NCBI RefSeq assembly: GCF_034259325.1
Contig: NZ_JAXIVS010000016.1
Location: 62,001-126,000 of the forward strand
Direction of reading: 5' to 3'
Source of the DNA: Hyalangium ruber
GTDB lineage: Bacteria; Myxococcota; Myxococcia; Myxococcales; Myxococcaceae
DNA: 64,000 bases
A program made the translations under genes and the position numbers. Shown here in pieces: positions 8,168 to 18,142 of this stretch (positions are counted from its first letter, which is position 1; every line of letters starts with the position of its first letter). The notes below the pieces were generated by a model. The model made no database searches and had not been told where the DNA came from. It saw only the letters and a list, made by a program, of their open reading frames with translations.

Positions 8168-10408
8168 TCAATACAGCAGAGAGAGAATAGGTGTGTTTGT
8201 GTATTGGGTAGACCCATCATTGCCAATCTGGCCGTCTGAGTTGGAGCCCCAAGCCCATACAGTACCATCTGAGCGCACAGCCAATGAGTGGGACCAGCCC
8301 ACAGCCAGGCCCCGAAAGCCGCTTATCTCTGGCACTTGCATGGGCCCCGCGCATAGTTTCATGTTATCATACCCCATCTGGCCACCGAAGTTGCAACCCC
8401 AAGACTGAGCAGAGCCGTCGGAGCGCGTTGCCACCGAGTGGTAGATACCCGCCGACACGGCCACCACACCACTCAGCCCTGGCACTTGCACGGGCGAGGT
8501 GCGGTCAGCTGTGGTGCCATCTCCTAGCAAGAAGTAGCTGTTGTCGCCCCAAGCCCACACCGTGCCGTCGGAGCGTGTAGCCAGCGAGTGGTATTCACCC
8601 GCCGATACGGCCACCACACCGCTCAGCCCCGGTACCTGCACAGGCGTGGTGCGATCAACAGTGGTGCCATCCCCTAGCTGACCAGCAGCGTTGTTGCCCC
8701 AGGCCCACACAGTGCCGTCAAAGCGCATGGCCAGCGAGTGGATAGCTCCCGCCGAGACGGCCACCACACCACTCAGCCCTGGCACTTGCACGGGTGCGGT
8801 ACGAGTAGCAGTGGTACCATCCCCTAGCTGGCCAGCAAAGTTGCCACCCCAAGCCCACACCGTGCCATCGAAGCGCACGGCCAGCGAGTGGTAGTTACCC
8901 GCCGACACGGCTACCACACCGCTCAGCCCTGGCACCTGCACTGGGACAAAACGGTAAGTCATCGTCCCATCCCCCAATTGTCCGGCGTTGTTACCGCCCC
9001 AGGCCCACACCGTGCCATCGAAGCGCACGGCCAGCGAGTGGTCGTCGCCTCCATCCGCAGTGACGATCCCACTTATTCCTTGCACCAACACGGGCGAGGT
9101 GCGGCGATGCGTAGAGCCATCTCCCAGTTGGCCGGCGAAATTGGCTCCCCAAGCCCGGACCGTACCGTCGAAAAGCACGGCCAGCGAGTGGTCTTGGCCC
9201 GCAGCCACGCTCCGTGCGCCGCTCAGCCCAAGCACCTGCAAGGGCGCGATAGGGCGATACGGGGTACCAGTTCCCAATTGGCCGTGGGTGTCGGCCCCCC
9301 AGGCCCACAACGTGCCGTCGGAACGGACTGCGAGCGCGTGCCACCCGCCTGAGGTCACCGCCACCACCCCGCCTAGCCCCGGCACCTGCACCGGCGCGAG
9401 ATGGGACGTCGTACTATCCCCCAACTGGCCGTTTGAGATGTTGCCCCAAGCCCGCACTGTGCCGTCAGAGCGCAATGCCAACGAATATGAGGTGCTTGCG
9501 GCCACAACCACTACCCCGCTCAGCCCTGGAACCTGCACGGGAACGTTGCGGTCTGTCATCGTCCCATCCCCCAACTGGCCCCAATAATTTTCGCCCCAAG
9601 CCCACACCGTGCCATCAGAGCGCAATGCCAGCGAGTGCCGGCTCCCCCCTGCCACTGAGACCACTCCGCTCAATCCTGGCACCTGCACGGGTGCGATGCG
9701 GTCCGTCGTAGTCCCATCGCCCAGTTGGCCGTCTGAGTTGTCGCCCCAAGCCCAAACCGTGCCGTCAGAGCGCAATGCCAGCGAGTGTCGGGCGCCCGCA
9801 GCCACTCCCATCACTCCGCTCAATCCTGGCACCTGCGCGGGGACTGTATGAGTTGTTGTTGTTCCATCGCCCAGTTGGCCGTCTGAGTTGTCGCCCCAAG
9901 CCCAAACCGTGCCGTCGAAGCGCACTGCTAACGAGTAAAGGGGACCCGCCGCAACAGCCACCACCCCCGCCAGCTCAGGCACCTGCACAGGAACGATGCG
10001 GTCTGTCGTAGTCCCATCACCCAGTTGGCCGTCTGAGTTGTCGCCCCAAGTCCAAACGGTGCCGTCAAAGCGCACGGCTATCGAGTGGGCGAAGCCCGCA
10101 GCCACTGCTATCGCCCCACTCAGCCCCGTCACCTGTGCAGGGACAAAGCGGTCGCTTTCTTTGGTACCATTGCCCAGTTGGCCGTAACTGTTATAGCCCG
10201 CCGCCCACACGGTGCCATCTGGACGCACTACCAGAGAATGATACCCCCCCGATGCGATGCGTGCTTGTGCTTGCCCCCCCCATAAAGCAGAGAAGAGCGA
10301 CACTTGCTCTTCTGGCGCCCTTATAGGCTGCTCACAACCGACTAGCGGCCAAATCCCAAACCATACTCCCAACACCATCGTCATCCATCTCGTTGCCTTG
10401 CTATGCAT
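8168..10408 (-). CDS. RCC1-repeat outer-surface lipoprotein
   Basis: A 746-residue protein. The start at 10408 (MHSKATRWMTMV) is chosen over an ATG 27 codons upstream because it has AGGGGG just before it and leads straight into a lipoprotein signal ending in PLVGC. After a short linker it consists of 14 consecutive RCC1-type repeats of about 50 residues (pattern HSLAVRSDGTVWAWGDN, GQLGDGTT, VPVQVPGLSGVVAV). Known RCC1 propellers have seven blades, so 14 repeats would build two propellers. Such proteins usually bind other macromolecules; no catalytic motif is seen. Its bases are less GC-rich than its neighbours and it lies beside insertion-sequence remnants, which suggests acquisition or repeat expansion. 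Confidence 0.9.
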   Translation of the reverse strand: MHSKATRWMTMVLGVWFGIWPLVGCEQPIRAPEEQVSLFSALWGGQAQARIASGGYHSLVVRPDGTVWAAGYNSYGQLGNGTKESDRFVPAQVTGLSGAIAVAAGFAHSIAVRFDGTVWTWGDNSDGQLGDGTTTDRIVPVQVPELAGVVAVAAGPLYSLAVRFDGTVWAWGDNSDGQLGDGTTTTHTVPAQVPGLSGVMGVAAGARHSLALRSDGTVWAWGDNSDGQLGDGTTTDRIAPVQVPGLSGVVSVAGGSRHSLALRSDGTVWAWGENYWGQLGDGTMTDRNVPVQVPGLSGVVVVAASTSYSLALRSDGTVRAWGNISNGQLGDSTTSHLAPVQVPGLGGVVAVTSGGWHALAVRSDGTLWAWGADTHGQLGTGTPYRPIAPLQVLGLSGARSVAAGQDHSLAVLFDGTVRAWGANFAGQLGDGSTHRRTSPVLVQGISGIVTADGGDDHSLAVRFDGTVWAWGGNNAGQLGDGTMTYRFVPVQVPGLSGVVAVSAGNYHSLAVRFDGTVWAWGGNFAGQLGDGTTATRTAPVQVPGLSGVVAVSAGAIHSLAMRFDGTVWAWGNNAAGQLGDGTTVDRTTPVQVPGLSGVVAVSAGEYHSLATRSDGTVWAWGDNSYFLLGDGTTADRTSPVQVPGLSGVVAVSAGIYHSVATRSDGSAQSWGCNFGGQMGYDNMKLCAGPMQVPEISGFRGLAVGWSHSLAVRSDGTVWAWGSNSDGQIGNDGSTQYTNTPILSLLY
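8190..10260 (-). repeat. 14 tandem ~150-bp RCC1-coding repeats
   Basis: The RCC1 gene is visibly repetitive in the DNA: units of about 150 bp recur with near-identical stretches encoding DGTVWAWG and GQLGDGT. Neighbouring units are the most alike (for example those around 9720 and 9880), as expected if copies spread by unequal recombination. Confidence 0.85.
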
Positions 10409-10611
10409 TCGATACCCCCTGAGTGCGCATTTAGTGAACACGAATGTGTCGAGAACCATAGTGTCACGGGCACGCAATGAACAGAACACCTGATAATCTT
10501 AGCAGAGAGGTCGACTGACTGGCAGTCAATCCATCTGGAATACAAGATTCGAGCGGCATTGGCAGCAGCATCGTCCAGGACAGAAATCCCCTTGTCGTCT
10601 AGCAGAGCAAT
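10409..10611. other. upstream region of the RCC1 gene, no gene seen
   Basis: A more AT-rich stretch than the surrounding DNA. It should hold the RCC1 promoter (minus strand). No credible coding region or known element was recognised before the transposase remnant begins. Confidence 0.4.
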
Positions 10612-10824
10612 AAAGAAAAGAAAATTCGACCCATGATTGCTAGGCGGCGGCCGGCTCATGGTTGCAGGTTGGGCAAGACGCGTTGGCCCATCGAGCGGAG
10701 CCTGTCCTGGCTACACCAGTTCCGCAGGCTCCGCATCTGATTCGAGAAGACGGTGCCACCTCACCGAGCGCTGCTGCTGCTGCTGACGTGCTCGCTCATT
10801 TGCTACTGGCGGCCGTCCCCTTAA
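10612..10824 (+). pseudogene. IS5-family transposase, C-terminal remnant with nonsense codon
   Basis: One frame reads KIRPMIARRRPAHG, then LGKTRWPIERSLSWLHQFRR, which is the C-terminal DDE region typical of IS5-group transposases (RWxVERxxxWLHQFRRLRxRxE). Right after RRLRI the frame has TGA (10738-10740) where the family has Arg, consistent with CGA to TGA; it then continues as FEKTVPPHRALLLLLTCSLICYW up to a TAA at 10822. The N-terminal two thirds are missing or unrecognisable upstream, so this is a dead fragment. Family assignment rests on the motif and is fairly secure. Confidence 0.75.
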
Positions 10825-11044
10825 GTTTGAAATACGCTCTTAATTCGAGTTTCTCAGATTTGAGCGGGTAGAGGAGCATGCGGTTGCTGCGCGTTGGAGC
10901 CCAGCGCGGTGGCGCTCCCTGAGTTGGGCGGAGACAGCCCAATGCAGAGGGCCGTCCAGCGCGAGGCAGTAGGACTTCATAATTCAGGAGGCAGGAGCCC
11001 TAGCCCGAGGGGCGACGTGCCCCTTTTGCCAAGGGGAGGCCGCC

Positions 11045-11240
11045 ATGAAACTGCCGGAAAGCTTTCTCCAACTCGTCGCCTGCTTGGGTGCCAGCATGAC
11101 GATGCCGACGCTCACTTCGCTGGTGACAGTGGTGCAGGGCTGGCTGTTCGCCGGACGGCACAACCTGACGGGGGTATTCGTTGCGCTGGGCAAGGGTAGC
11201 GCCAAGCATTTCTCGGCGTACTACCGACTGTTCGCCACGG
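11045..11240 (+). pseudogene. IS701/IS4-like (DDE_5) transposase, N-terminal remnant
   Basis: The frame from the ATG at 11045 (MKLPESFLQLVACLGASM) reads like the start of a DDE_5-type transposase: TLTSLVTVVQGWLFAGRHN, LTGVFVALGKGS, KHFSAYYRLFATA, matching the family pattern in which a GW(L/V), an RR/HxxT and a KHxSxxHRFFS block follow each other. Similarity stops exactly at 11240, where an inverted repeat begins; the open frame runs on to 11335 with unrelated residues. A ribosome-site-like AAGGGGAGG precedes the ATG. No continuation was found after the inserted element, so the gene is truncated as well as interrupted. Confidence 0.6.
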
Positions 11241-11479
11241 CTGTTCGGAAATGTCGGGACTTTTCGTGCTCAATCCCATTCAGGTCAGTGAGTGAAGACC
11301 TCGCCCCCAGCGACGCTGCCGCCCAACCTGTCTGATGTCTGACAGGTTTGCCCAGAGCCATCCCGGGCAGGCCCCCAGTTCGGAGCGCACTCCCCTCCTG
11401 GCACCGGTGGCAATCCCTCAGCACCTTCAGCAACCCTGCGGAAGGTGTTCAAACCAAAACCCCCGACATTTCCGAACAG
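11241..11479. mobile_element. 239-bp element with 18-bp terminal inverted repeats (MITE-like)
   Basis: CTGTTCGGAAATGTCGGG at 11241-11258 is the perfect reverse complement of 11462-11479. The match goes on inward with mismatches (a shared TTTT/AAAA block after two mismatches). The interior has no credible gene but contains a perfect 8-bp hairpin (11325-11332 with 11341-11348). Size, end structure and lack of a gene fit a miniature inverted-repeat element. No clear target duplication is visible. It begins where the upstream transposase fragment is cut, implying insertion into that older element. Confidence 0.65.
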
Positions 11480-11559
11480 GAGCTCAGGAAGCCGAGCCGG
11501 GTGACTCCAGGGGCGATGCGAGCACTCCCAGCCGCGGCTGCTCGCGTCGAGACATCCGC

Positions 11560-13896
11560 TCAGCTCTTGAGGTTGCGGAACGGGTTGTTGAAAGGCTCGG
11601 GCCCCTTCTTCTCCGTCTTCTCCGGCGGCTTGCCCCCAGCAGGCCGTGCTGAAGGCGGTGCGCCCTTGCCTCCCGAGGCGGCTGCTGTCACCCGGCCCGC
11701 GCCTCCACCGCTCGGTGGCCGACCCGACGACGGTTGAGGCGTCCCACCCTCCTGCGCCGCGCGCACCGAGAGCGCCAGCCGCTTTCGCGCCAGGTCCACG
11801 GTGAGGACCTTCACCGTGAGCCGATCGCCCACCTTCACCACCTCCGAAGGGTCCTTCACGAAGCGCGTGGAGAGCTGGGACACGTGGACGAGCCCGTCCT
11901 GATGCACGCCCACATCCACGAAGGCGCCGAACGCGGTGACGTTGGTCACCACGCCCTGAAGCACCATGCCCTCCTTCACATCCTCCAGCGTCTTCAGGTC
12001 CTCCCGCATCGCGGGAGCGGAGAAGTCCCCGCGAGGGTCCCGGCTGGGCTTCTCCAACTCGGAGAGGATGTCCTGAAGCGTCAGCTCTCCCAGGTCCGGC
12101 CCCAGGTAGCGCTTCGGATCGATCTTCCGCACCAGCGTGGCGTTGCCCACCAGCGCGCTCACCTCCACGCCCAGGTCCTTCGCCATGCGCTCCACGACGG
12201 CGTAGCGCTCGGGGTGGACGGCGCTCGAATCCAGCGGCTCGCGGCCCCGCACACGCAGGAAGCCCGCGGCCTGCTCGAACGTCTTCGGCCCCAGCCCGCC
12301 CACCTTGAGCAGCTCGCGCCGCGTGGTGAACGCGCCCTTCTGGCTGCGGTAGGCCACCAGCTTCTTGGCCAGCGTGGGCCCCACGCCGGACACATGCTCC
12401 AGCAGTTGCGGCGAGGCGGTGTTCACATCCACGCCCACCGCGTTCACGCACGAGTCCACCACCTCGCCCAGCTTCTTCTTCAGCATCCCCTGGTCCACAT
12501 CGTGCTGGTACTGCCCCACGCCGATGCTCTTGGGGTCGATCTTCACCAACTCCGCCAGCGGATCCTGCAGCCGGCGCCCGATGGACACCGCGCCACGCAG
12601 CGACACATCCAGCTCGGGGAACTCCTCGCGCGCCACCTCGGAGGCCGAGTAGATGGAGGCGCCCTGCTCGCTCACGGAGACGACGGGAACCTTCGTCCCC
12701 AGCCCCTGGAGCACCTCGCGCACGAACCCCTCGGCCTCGCGGCTGCCGGTGCCGTTGCCCACGGCGATCAGCTCCGGCTTGTGCTTCTGCACCACGGTGG
12801 CGAGCTGCCGTGCGGCACGGGCCCGCTCATCCGGAGAGCGCTCGGTATAGAGCGTGGCCGTCTCCACCACGGTCCCGGTGGCATCCAGCATCACCATCTT
12901 CACGCCGGTGCGAAGCCCCGGGTCCAGCGCCACCACGGCCCGGGTACCCGCGGGCGGGGACAGCAGCAGGTGGCGCAGGTTCTCGCCGAACACGCCAATG
13001 GCCTGCCGGTCCGCGCGCTCCTTCAGCTCCGCGCGCAGCTCCGACTCGAGCGAGGGCCCCATCAGTCGCTCCCAGGCGTCCTCCGTCGCCGCGCGCAGCT
13101 CCGAGGCGAACAGGGCCTGCGGCTTGTTCACCACGCGGGAGCTGAGCTGTCCCTTCACCTCGTCATCCGGGAAGGCGAGCTTCACCCGAAGCACCTCCTC
13201 GGCCTCGCCGCGCATCAGCGCCAGCACGCGGTGCGAGGGTGCCTGGGCGAGCGGCTCTTCGTGGGAGTAGTAGGCCTCGAACTTGGTGGTCTCGTTCTTC
13301 TTGGCGGAGACGACGGCCGAGTGCAGGCGCCCCTTGCGCACGCACAGCTCGCGCGCCTCGCGGCGCAGCGCCGCGTCCTCGGAGACGCGCTCGGCGCAGA
13401 TGTCCCGCGCGCCCGCCAGCGCCGCGTCCACATCGGGCACGCCCTTCTCCGCGTCCACATAGGGCCGCACGCGCGCGGCCACGTCCTCGCCACGCTTGCC
13501 CTCCTGCTTCCAGAGGAGGTCCGCGAGCGGCTCCAGCCCTCGCTCCCGAGCGATGGCGGCCCGGGTGCGGCGCTTGGGCTTGTAGGGCAGGTACAGGTCC
13601 TCCAGCTCCGCGCGCGTCCGGGCACGCTGGAGCGCCTGGGCCAGCTCCGGCGTCAGCTTCCCCTGCCCCTCGATGGTGCGCAGGATGGTGTCGCGCCGCG
13701 AGTCCAGCTCCGCGCGCTCCCCGGCACGATCGAGGATGGCTTGGATCTGCACCTCGTCGAGGCCGCCGGTGGCCTCCTTGCGGTAGCGGGCGATGAACGG
13801 GACGGTGGCGCCCTCTTCATGAAGCGCGAGGGTCTTGTCCACCTGCTCGGGCCTGAGGCCCAGCTCCTTGGACAGCTCGACGGCGTAGGCGTGCAT
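11560..13896 (-). CDS. tex: Tex-family RNA-binding transcription accessory protein
   Basis: A 778-residue protein with the full Tex order: an N-terminal helical region (GATVPFIARYRKEATGGLDE, LEDLYLPYKPKRRTRA), a YqgF/RNase-H-like domain from about residue 325 (VALDPGLRTGVKMVMLD), helix-hairpin-helix motifs near residues 500-560 (VDVNTASPQLLEHVSGVG, GGLGPKTFEQAAGFLR) and an S1 domain near 655-725 (GVVTNVTAFGAFVDVGVHQD, HVSQL). Tex binds nucleic acids and influences transcription and expression; it is conserved across bacteria. The C-terminus extends into a low-complexity Gly/Pro/Lys-rich tail ending in NPFRNLKS, common in myxobacterial versions. The length is normal for the family and the start is unambiguous. 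Confidence 0.96.
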   Translation of the reverse strand: MHAYAVELSKELGLRPEQVDKTLALHEEGATVPFIARYRKEATGGLDEVQIQAILDRAGERAELDSRRDTILRTIEGQGKLTPELAQALQRARTRAELEDLYLPYKPKRRTRAAIARERGLEPLADLLWKQEGKRGEDVAARVRPYVDAEKGVPDVDAALAGARDICAERVSEDAALRREARELCVRKGRLHSAVVSAKKNETTKFEAYYSHEEPLAQAPSHRVLALMRGEAEEVLRVKLAFPDDEVKGQLSSRVVNKPQALFASELRAATEDAWERLMGPSLESELRAELKERADRQAIGVFGENLRHLLLSPPAGTRAVVALDPGLRTGVKMVMLDATGTVVETATLYTERSPDERARAARQLATVVQKHKPELIAVGNGTGSREAEGFVREVLQGLGTKVPVVSVSEQGASIYSASEVAREEFPELDVSLRGAVSIGRRLQDPLAELVKIDPKSIGVGQYQHDVDQGMLKKKLGEVVDSCVNAVGVDVNTASPQLLEHVSGVGPTLAKKLVAYRSQKGAFTTRRELLKVGGLGPKTFEQAAGFLRVRGREPLDSSAVHPERYAVVERMAKDLGVEVSALVGNATLVRKIDPKRYLGPDLGELTLQDILSELEKPSRDPRGDFSAPAMREDLKTLEDVKEGMVLQGVVTNVTAFGAFVDVGVHQDGLVHVSQLSTRFVKDPSEVVKVGDRLTVKVLTVDLARKRLALSVRAAQEGGTPQPSSGRPPSGGGAGRVTAAASGGKGAPPSARPAGGKPPEKTEKKGPEPFNNPFRNLKS

Positions 13897-13979
13897 GGCG
13901 GCGATACCCTATCAACCCGCCGCTCACGCCGCCCGTTTCCGCCACGGCGCGGCGCTGCCACGATTCACGGATTGCACGC

Positions 13980-14516
13980 TCAGTGCGAAGAGCGCGCTTC
14001 CCACTCCGTCCGCAGCAGGCCCCAGATCTGCTGGTCCAGCCTCCGCCCCTGGACGACGCAGTGCTCGCGCAGCACGCCCTCCAGGCGGAAGCCCAGCTTG
14101 CGCGCCACGGCCTGCGAGGCGAGGTTCTCCACGGTGGTACACAGCCAGATGCGCTGGAGCACGGGAATGGTGAACAGGCGCTCGAGCATCATCGCCACGG
14201 CGCGGGAGCCAATGCCACGGCCGATGAACTCCTCGGCGAGCATGTAGCCCACCTCCACCCGCCCCTGCGTCCGGGACAGCTCTCGCGCGGACACGGTGCC
14301 GGCGATGCGGCCATCGGCCTCCACCATCCACCGGAAGCTCGTGGCGCGCGGGTCGCTCACATCGCTGCTCGCCTCGCGCAGGCGCTTGAGCAGGACTTCG
14401 GGGCTGTCCTCATCCATGGAGACGAGGCGCTGCGAGGTGGCACCGGCGCGGATGGCGCTCCACGCCTCCACATGCTCGGGCAACGCGGCAACGAGCCTTA
14501 CTTCAGGGGTACTCAT
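13980..14516 (-). CDS. GNAT-family N-acetyltransferase (RimJ/RimL type)
   Basis: A 178-residue protein. It shows the RimJ/RimL layout: RWMVEADGRIAGTVSAREL, then VEVGYMLAEEFIGRGIGSRA, which carries the acetyl-CoA pyrophosphate-binding Q/R-x-x-G-x-G/A pattern (GRGIGSRA), and the late motif NLASQAVARKLGFRLEGVLR. Members acetylate protein N-termini, amino groups of small molecules or antibiotics; the substrate cannot be told from sequence. It lies between tex and the PhoD gene on the same strand, with 83 and 54 bp on either side, so read-through from tex is possible. Confidence 0.9.
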   Translation of the reverse strand: MSTPEVRLVAALPEHVEAWSAIRAGATSQRLVSMDEDSPEVLLKRLREASSDVSDPRATSFRWMVEADGRIAGTVSARELSRTQGRVEVGYMLAEEFIGRGIGSRAVAMMLERLFTIPVLQRIWLCTTVENLASQAVARKLGFRLEGVLREHCVVQGRRLDQQIWGLLRTEWEARSSH

Positions 14517-14570
14517 GGGAGGCGCAGCGTACCGCCTGCGCCTCCCGAGCAGGAACTGCTCCCCGCGCCG

Positions 14571-16754
14571 CTAGGCGAGGGTGATGGCGCCGTTCTGGAC
14601 GCGCAGCTTCTGGCTGGAGGACTTCGCCTCCAGCTCCGAGGCGGCCCGGAGCGAGTAGTCCTTGCTCACCTCGGTGCTGGGGATGAGGTGGTAGGTGGCC
14701 AGCGCCTCCGTCCCGTTCACCTCCAGCATCACGAAGCCGTGGGCATCGGAGTTAGAGTAGACGAGACCCGGGTTACCCGCCTTGAGCGTCTCGTCCATCT
14801 GGGCGACGACGTAGCCGAAGAGCGGGCTGCCCTGCGCGTAGCCCGCCGCCAGCACGGCGTTGCCCGCCAGCTCCTTCACCGAGCCGGAGGAGATGGCCGG
14901 AGCCGTCAGCGCGGGGATGCCGCTCTCCACCGACGCGTACGAGGCGTGGATGTCGCCGGAGATGAACAGCGCGTTGCTCACGTTGGTCTGCCGCAGGAAG
15001 CCCAGCAGCTCCTGCTTCTTCGTCGGGAACCCGTCCCACTGGTCCGCGTTGAAGTAGAAGCGCTGGCGCAGCGTGGCGTCCGGGATGTCCGTCTTCCCGC
15101 GCAGGTCCCACACCAGCGCCGTCATCGACACGGAGCTGACGATGATCTTCCAGGTGTTGGCGCTCGCCACCTTGCCCTTGAACCAGGCCTCCTGCGCATC
15201 GCCCAGCGCGTTCTCGCTGGCCTTCGGCGCGGCGGGGTTGGCGTAGCGGTAGGCCGCGTACAGATCGTAGGTGTCCTTCACCACGATGTAGCGCGTGCCC
15301 CGGATGTCGAACAGGCCCAGCTTGCCCATGTGCAGGTAGGCCATGCCCCGGTCCTTGCCCCCCGGGGAAATGTTCAGCGCCGACTGGCCCGCGGCGGCCA
15401 GCACCTGGTTGACGTAGGCCAGGGCCATGTTGCCCTGGACCCAGGTGTTCGCCTTGGCGGTCGCCTCCTCCGGGGTCAGCCCAGCCTTGGTGGCCTGGTC
15501 CAGGTAGGCGGCCCGCAGCACGGCCTTGTGGTTCGCGTACGCCGAATCGTCGATGTTGACGTAGGCGAACAGGTCATTGGCGAACTGCGCCGAGATCTGC
15601 GCCTTCTGCTCCGGAGAGAAGGGCAGCGCCGCGATCGTCCCCGCCAGCGCCTCCTTGGTCATCACCACCCCGCCCGGGTAGGCGTCCTCGGCGATGAGGT
15701 GGTCGGGCCGGTAGGTGCGGTAGTCGGTGACGATGAGCCGCAGGTTCTTGCCGAACTCGAAGTCCCGGTAGATGTGCGTGTTGGGGTACGTCGGCTCGGC
15801 GTTCACGTCGATGGCGCCCTCGCCAGCTCCGTTGGGGTTCGCCTCGATGGGGACGTACTCGAAGAAGGCCCGCTCGGCGTTCTTGCGCCGCTCGTCGTTC
15901 TTCTCGTCCTTGCGCCCGTCCTGGTACGTGGCGACCGAGCCCCAGCAGTCGTCCGAGTACTCGTGGTCGTCCCACATGACGATGAACGGGTAGCGCTCGT
16001 GGACCTTCTGCATCACCGGGTCCATGCGCAGGTTCTTGTAGATGTCGCGGTAGTTGGAGAGCGAGGAGGCGGCCCGGTACGTGAAGATGCCGTTCTTCTG
16101 GAGGATGGCCTCGTCCGGCTTGGAGAAGCTGACCCCGCGCAGGGTGTTGGTGGACTGGAAGGCCGGGTCACCCGTCGTCTCGTAGATGTAGTCGCCGAGG
16201 AAGACGATGAACTCCACGTCATCGTCCTCGAGCTGCAGCAGCCGGCTCCAGGCGTTGTAGTAGCGGCCCACGTAGTCCTGGCAGCTGGCGAACACGAACT
16301 TCACCGGCACGTCATCCCCGGCCGCGGGCGCGGTGCGGGTGCGGCCCACTGGCGAGGTGAAGCGCTCGCCGTCGTGCTCGAAGACGAAGCGGTAGTAGTA
16401 GGTGGTCCGCGCCTGAAGGTTCGTCACCTTCACCTTGATGGCGTGGTCGTTGTCGGCCAGCGCCTTGAGCCCATCCTGCTTCAGCACCAGGGTGCCGAAG
16501 CTCTCCGAGGTGGACACCTCGAGCGACAGCGTCGAGTCCCCCGCGCCATGGTCGTGCTCGGAGTCCAGCGCACGCGTCCACAGCACCACGCTCTCAGCGC
16601 GAGGCTCTCCCGAGGCAACCGACTGCGGGAAGAACCTGCGACTGGCCTCTGCCTGTGTGACGGTCGTCTCTTCGTCGCTGCATCCGAAGGCAGTCGTCGC
16701 CGCGACGGCGACGATCGACTGCAGGATGGTGCGGCGGTGCAGTTTGTTGGACAA
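14571..16754 (-). CDS. PhoD-like alkaline phosphatase/phosphodiesterase, exported
   Basis: A 727-residue PhoD-family metallophosphatase. The N-terminus has a twin arginine before a hydrophobic stretch (LHRRTILQSIVAVAATTAFGC), suggesting Tat export, and the AFGC end could be lipidated. A fibronectin-like PhoD N-terminal domain (FPQSVASGEP, VVLWTRA) precedes the catalytic part: FASCQDYVGRYYNAW, FLGDYIYE, MWDDHEYSDDCWG, FISGDIHAS. These supply the metal ligands of the family. The start is a TTG at 16754, placed a few bases after a strong GGAGGG; the nearby ATG is out of frame. It probably releases phosphate from phosphate esters or diesters at the cell surface. Pho-box-like control was not evident. 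Confidence 0.92.
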   Translation of the reverse strand: MSNKLHRRTILQSIVAVAATTAFGCSDEETTVTQAEASRRFFPQSVASGEPRAESVVLWTRALDSEHDHGAGDSTLSLEVSTSESFGTLVLKQDGLKALADNDHAIKVKVTNLQARTTYYYRFVFEHDGERFTSPVGRTRTAPAAGDDVPVKFVFASCQDYVGRYYNAWSRLLQLEDDDVEFIVFLGDYIYETTGDPAFQSTNTLRGVSFSKPDEAILQKNGIFTYRAASSLSNYRDIYKNLRMDPVMQKVHERYPFIVMWDDHEYSDDCWGSVATYQDGRKDEKNDERRKNAERAFFEYVPIEANPNGAGEGAIDVNAEPTYPNTHIYRDFEFGKNLRLIVTDYRTYRPDHLIAEDAYPGGVVMTKEALAGTIAALPFSPEQKAQISAQFANDLFAYVNIDDSAYANHKAVLRAAYLDQATKAGLTPEEATAKANTWVQGNMALAYVNQVLAAAGQSALNISPGGKDRGMAYLHMGKLGLFDIRGTRYIVVKDTYDLYAAYRYANPAAPKASENALGDAQEAWFKGKVASANTWKIIVSSVSMTALVWDLRGKTDIPDATLRQRFYFNADQWDGFPTKKQELLGFLRQTNVSNALFISGDIHASYASVESGIPALTAPAISSGSVKELAGNAVLAAGYAQGSPLFGYVVAQMDETLKAGNPGLVYSNSDAHGFVMLEVNGTEALATYHLIPSTEVSKDYSLRAASELEAKSSSQKLRVQNGAITLA

Positions 16755-16864
16755 GCATCCCTCCGTTGGGCCGGGCCGGTGGGCCTCCGGCGGGCGCGGA
16801 GTCTATGGCGCTTCTTTGTCCTCCAGGCAAACAACCGCTTTGACGCACCGCGCCTGAAACGAAA

Positions 16865-16894
16865 GGGGCTGCCCACCTCTCGGCGGACAGCCCC
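16865..16894 (-). terminator. recA terminator hairpin
   Basis: GGGGCTG at 16865-16871 pairs with CAGCCCC at 16888-16894, and the stem extends inward with one mismatch. On the minus strand it follows the recA stop codon and is followed by TTTCGTTT, as expected for an intrinsic terminator. Confidence 0.7.
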
Positions 16895-16920
16895 TGGAGC
16901 TTCGACACCCGGTGAAGGAA

Positions 16921-18009
<1,089 letters not shown>

Positions 18010-18053
18010 CTCTCTACTCCTCCAGTCGTATGCGGTGGACCACCCCGGCCCAC

Positions 18054-18069
18054 CTGAACCCGCGTTCAG
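18054..18069 (-). promoter_or_regulatory. LexA-type operator upstream of recA
   Basis: On the recA strand the sequence is CTGAACGCGGGTTCAGG, a perfect CTGAAC-N4-GTTCAG palindrome. From memory, the LexA motif described for Myxococcus xanthus is CTRHAMRYBYGTTCAGS; this site differs at one position. It lies between a possible promoter and the recA start, where repressor binding would block transcription, so damage induction of this recA is likely. Confidence 0.65.
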
Positions 18070-18142
18070 AACGCGGTTCGTATTACTACGCGACGGGTTG
18101 CGTATAGTCCACCCCTCTGACACGGGGCTCGAGAAGAACAGT

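Noticed and set aside
8190-10260. Regular DNA repeats that could suggest a CRISPR or satellite
   Set aside because: The units are about 150 bp, in frame, and encode RCC1 repeats with a continuous reading frame.
11734-14247. An 837-codon open frame opposite tex
   Set aside because: Stop-poor complement of a GC-rich gene; no recognisable protein.
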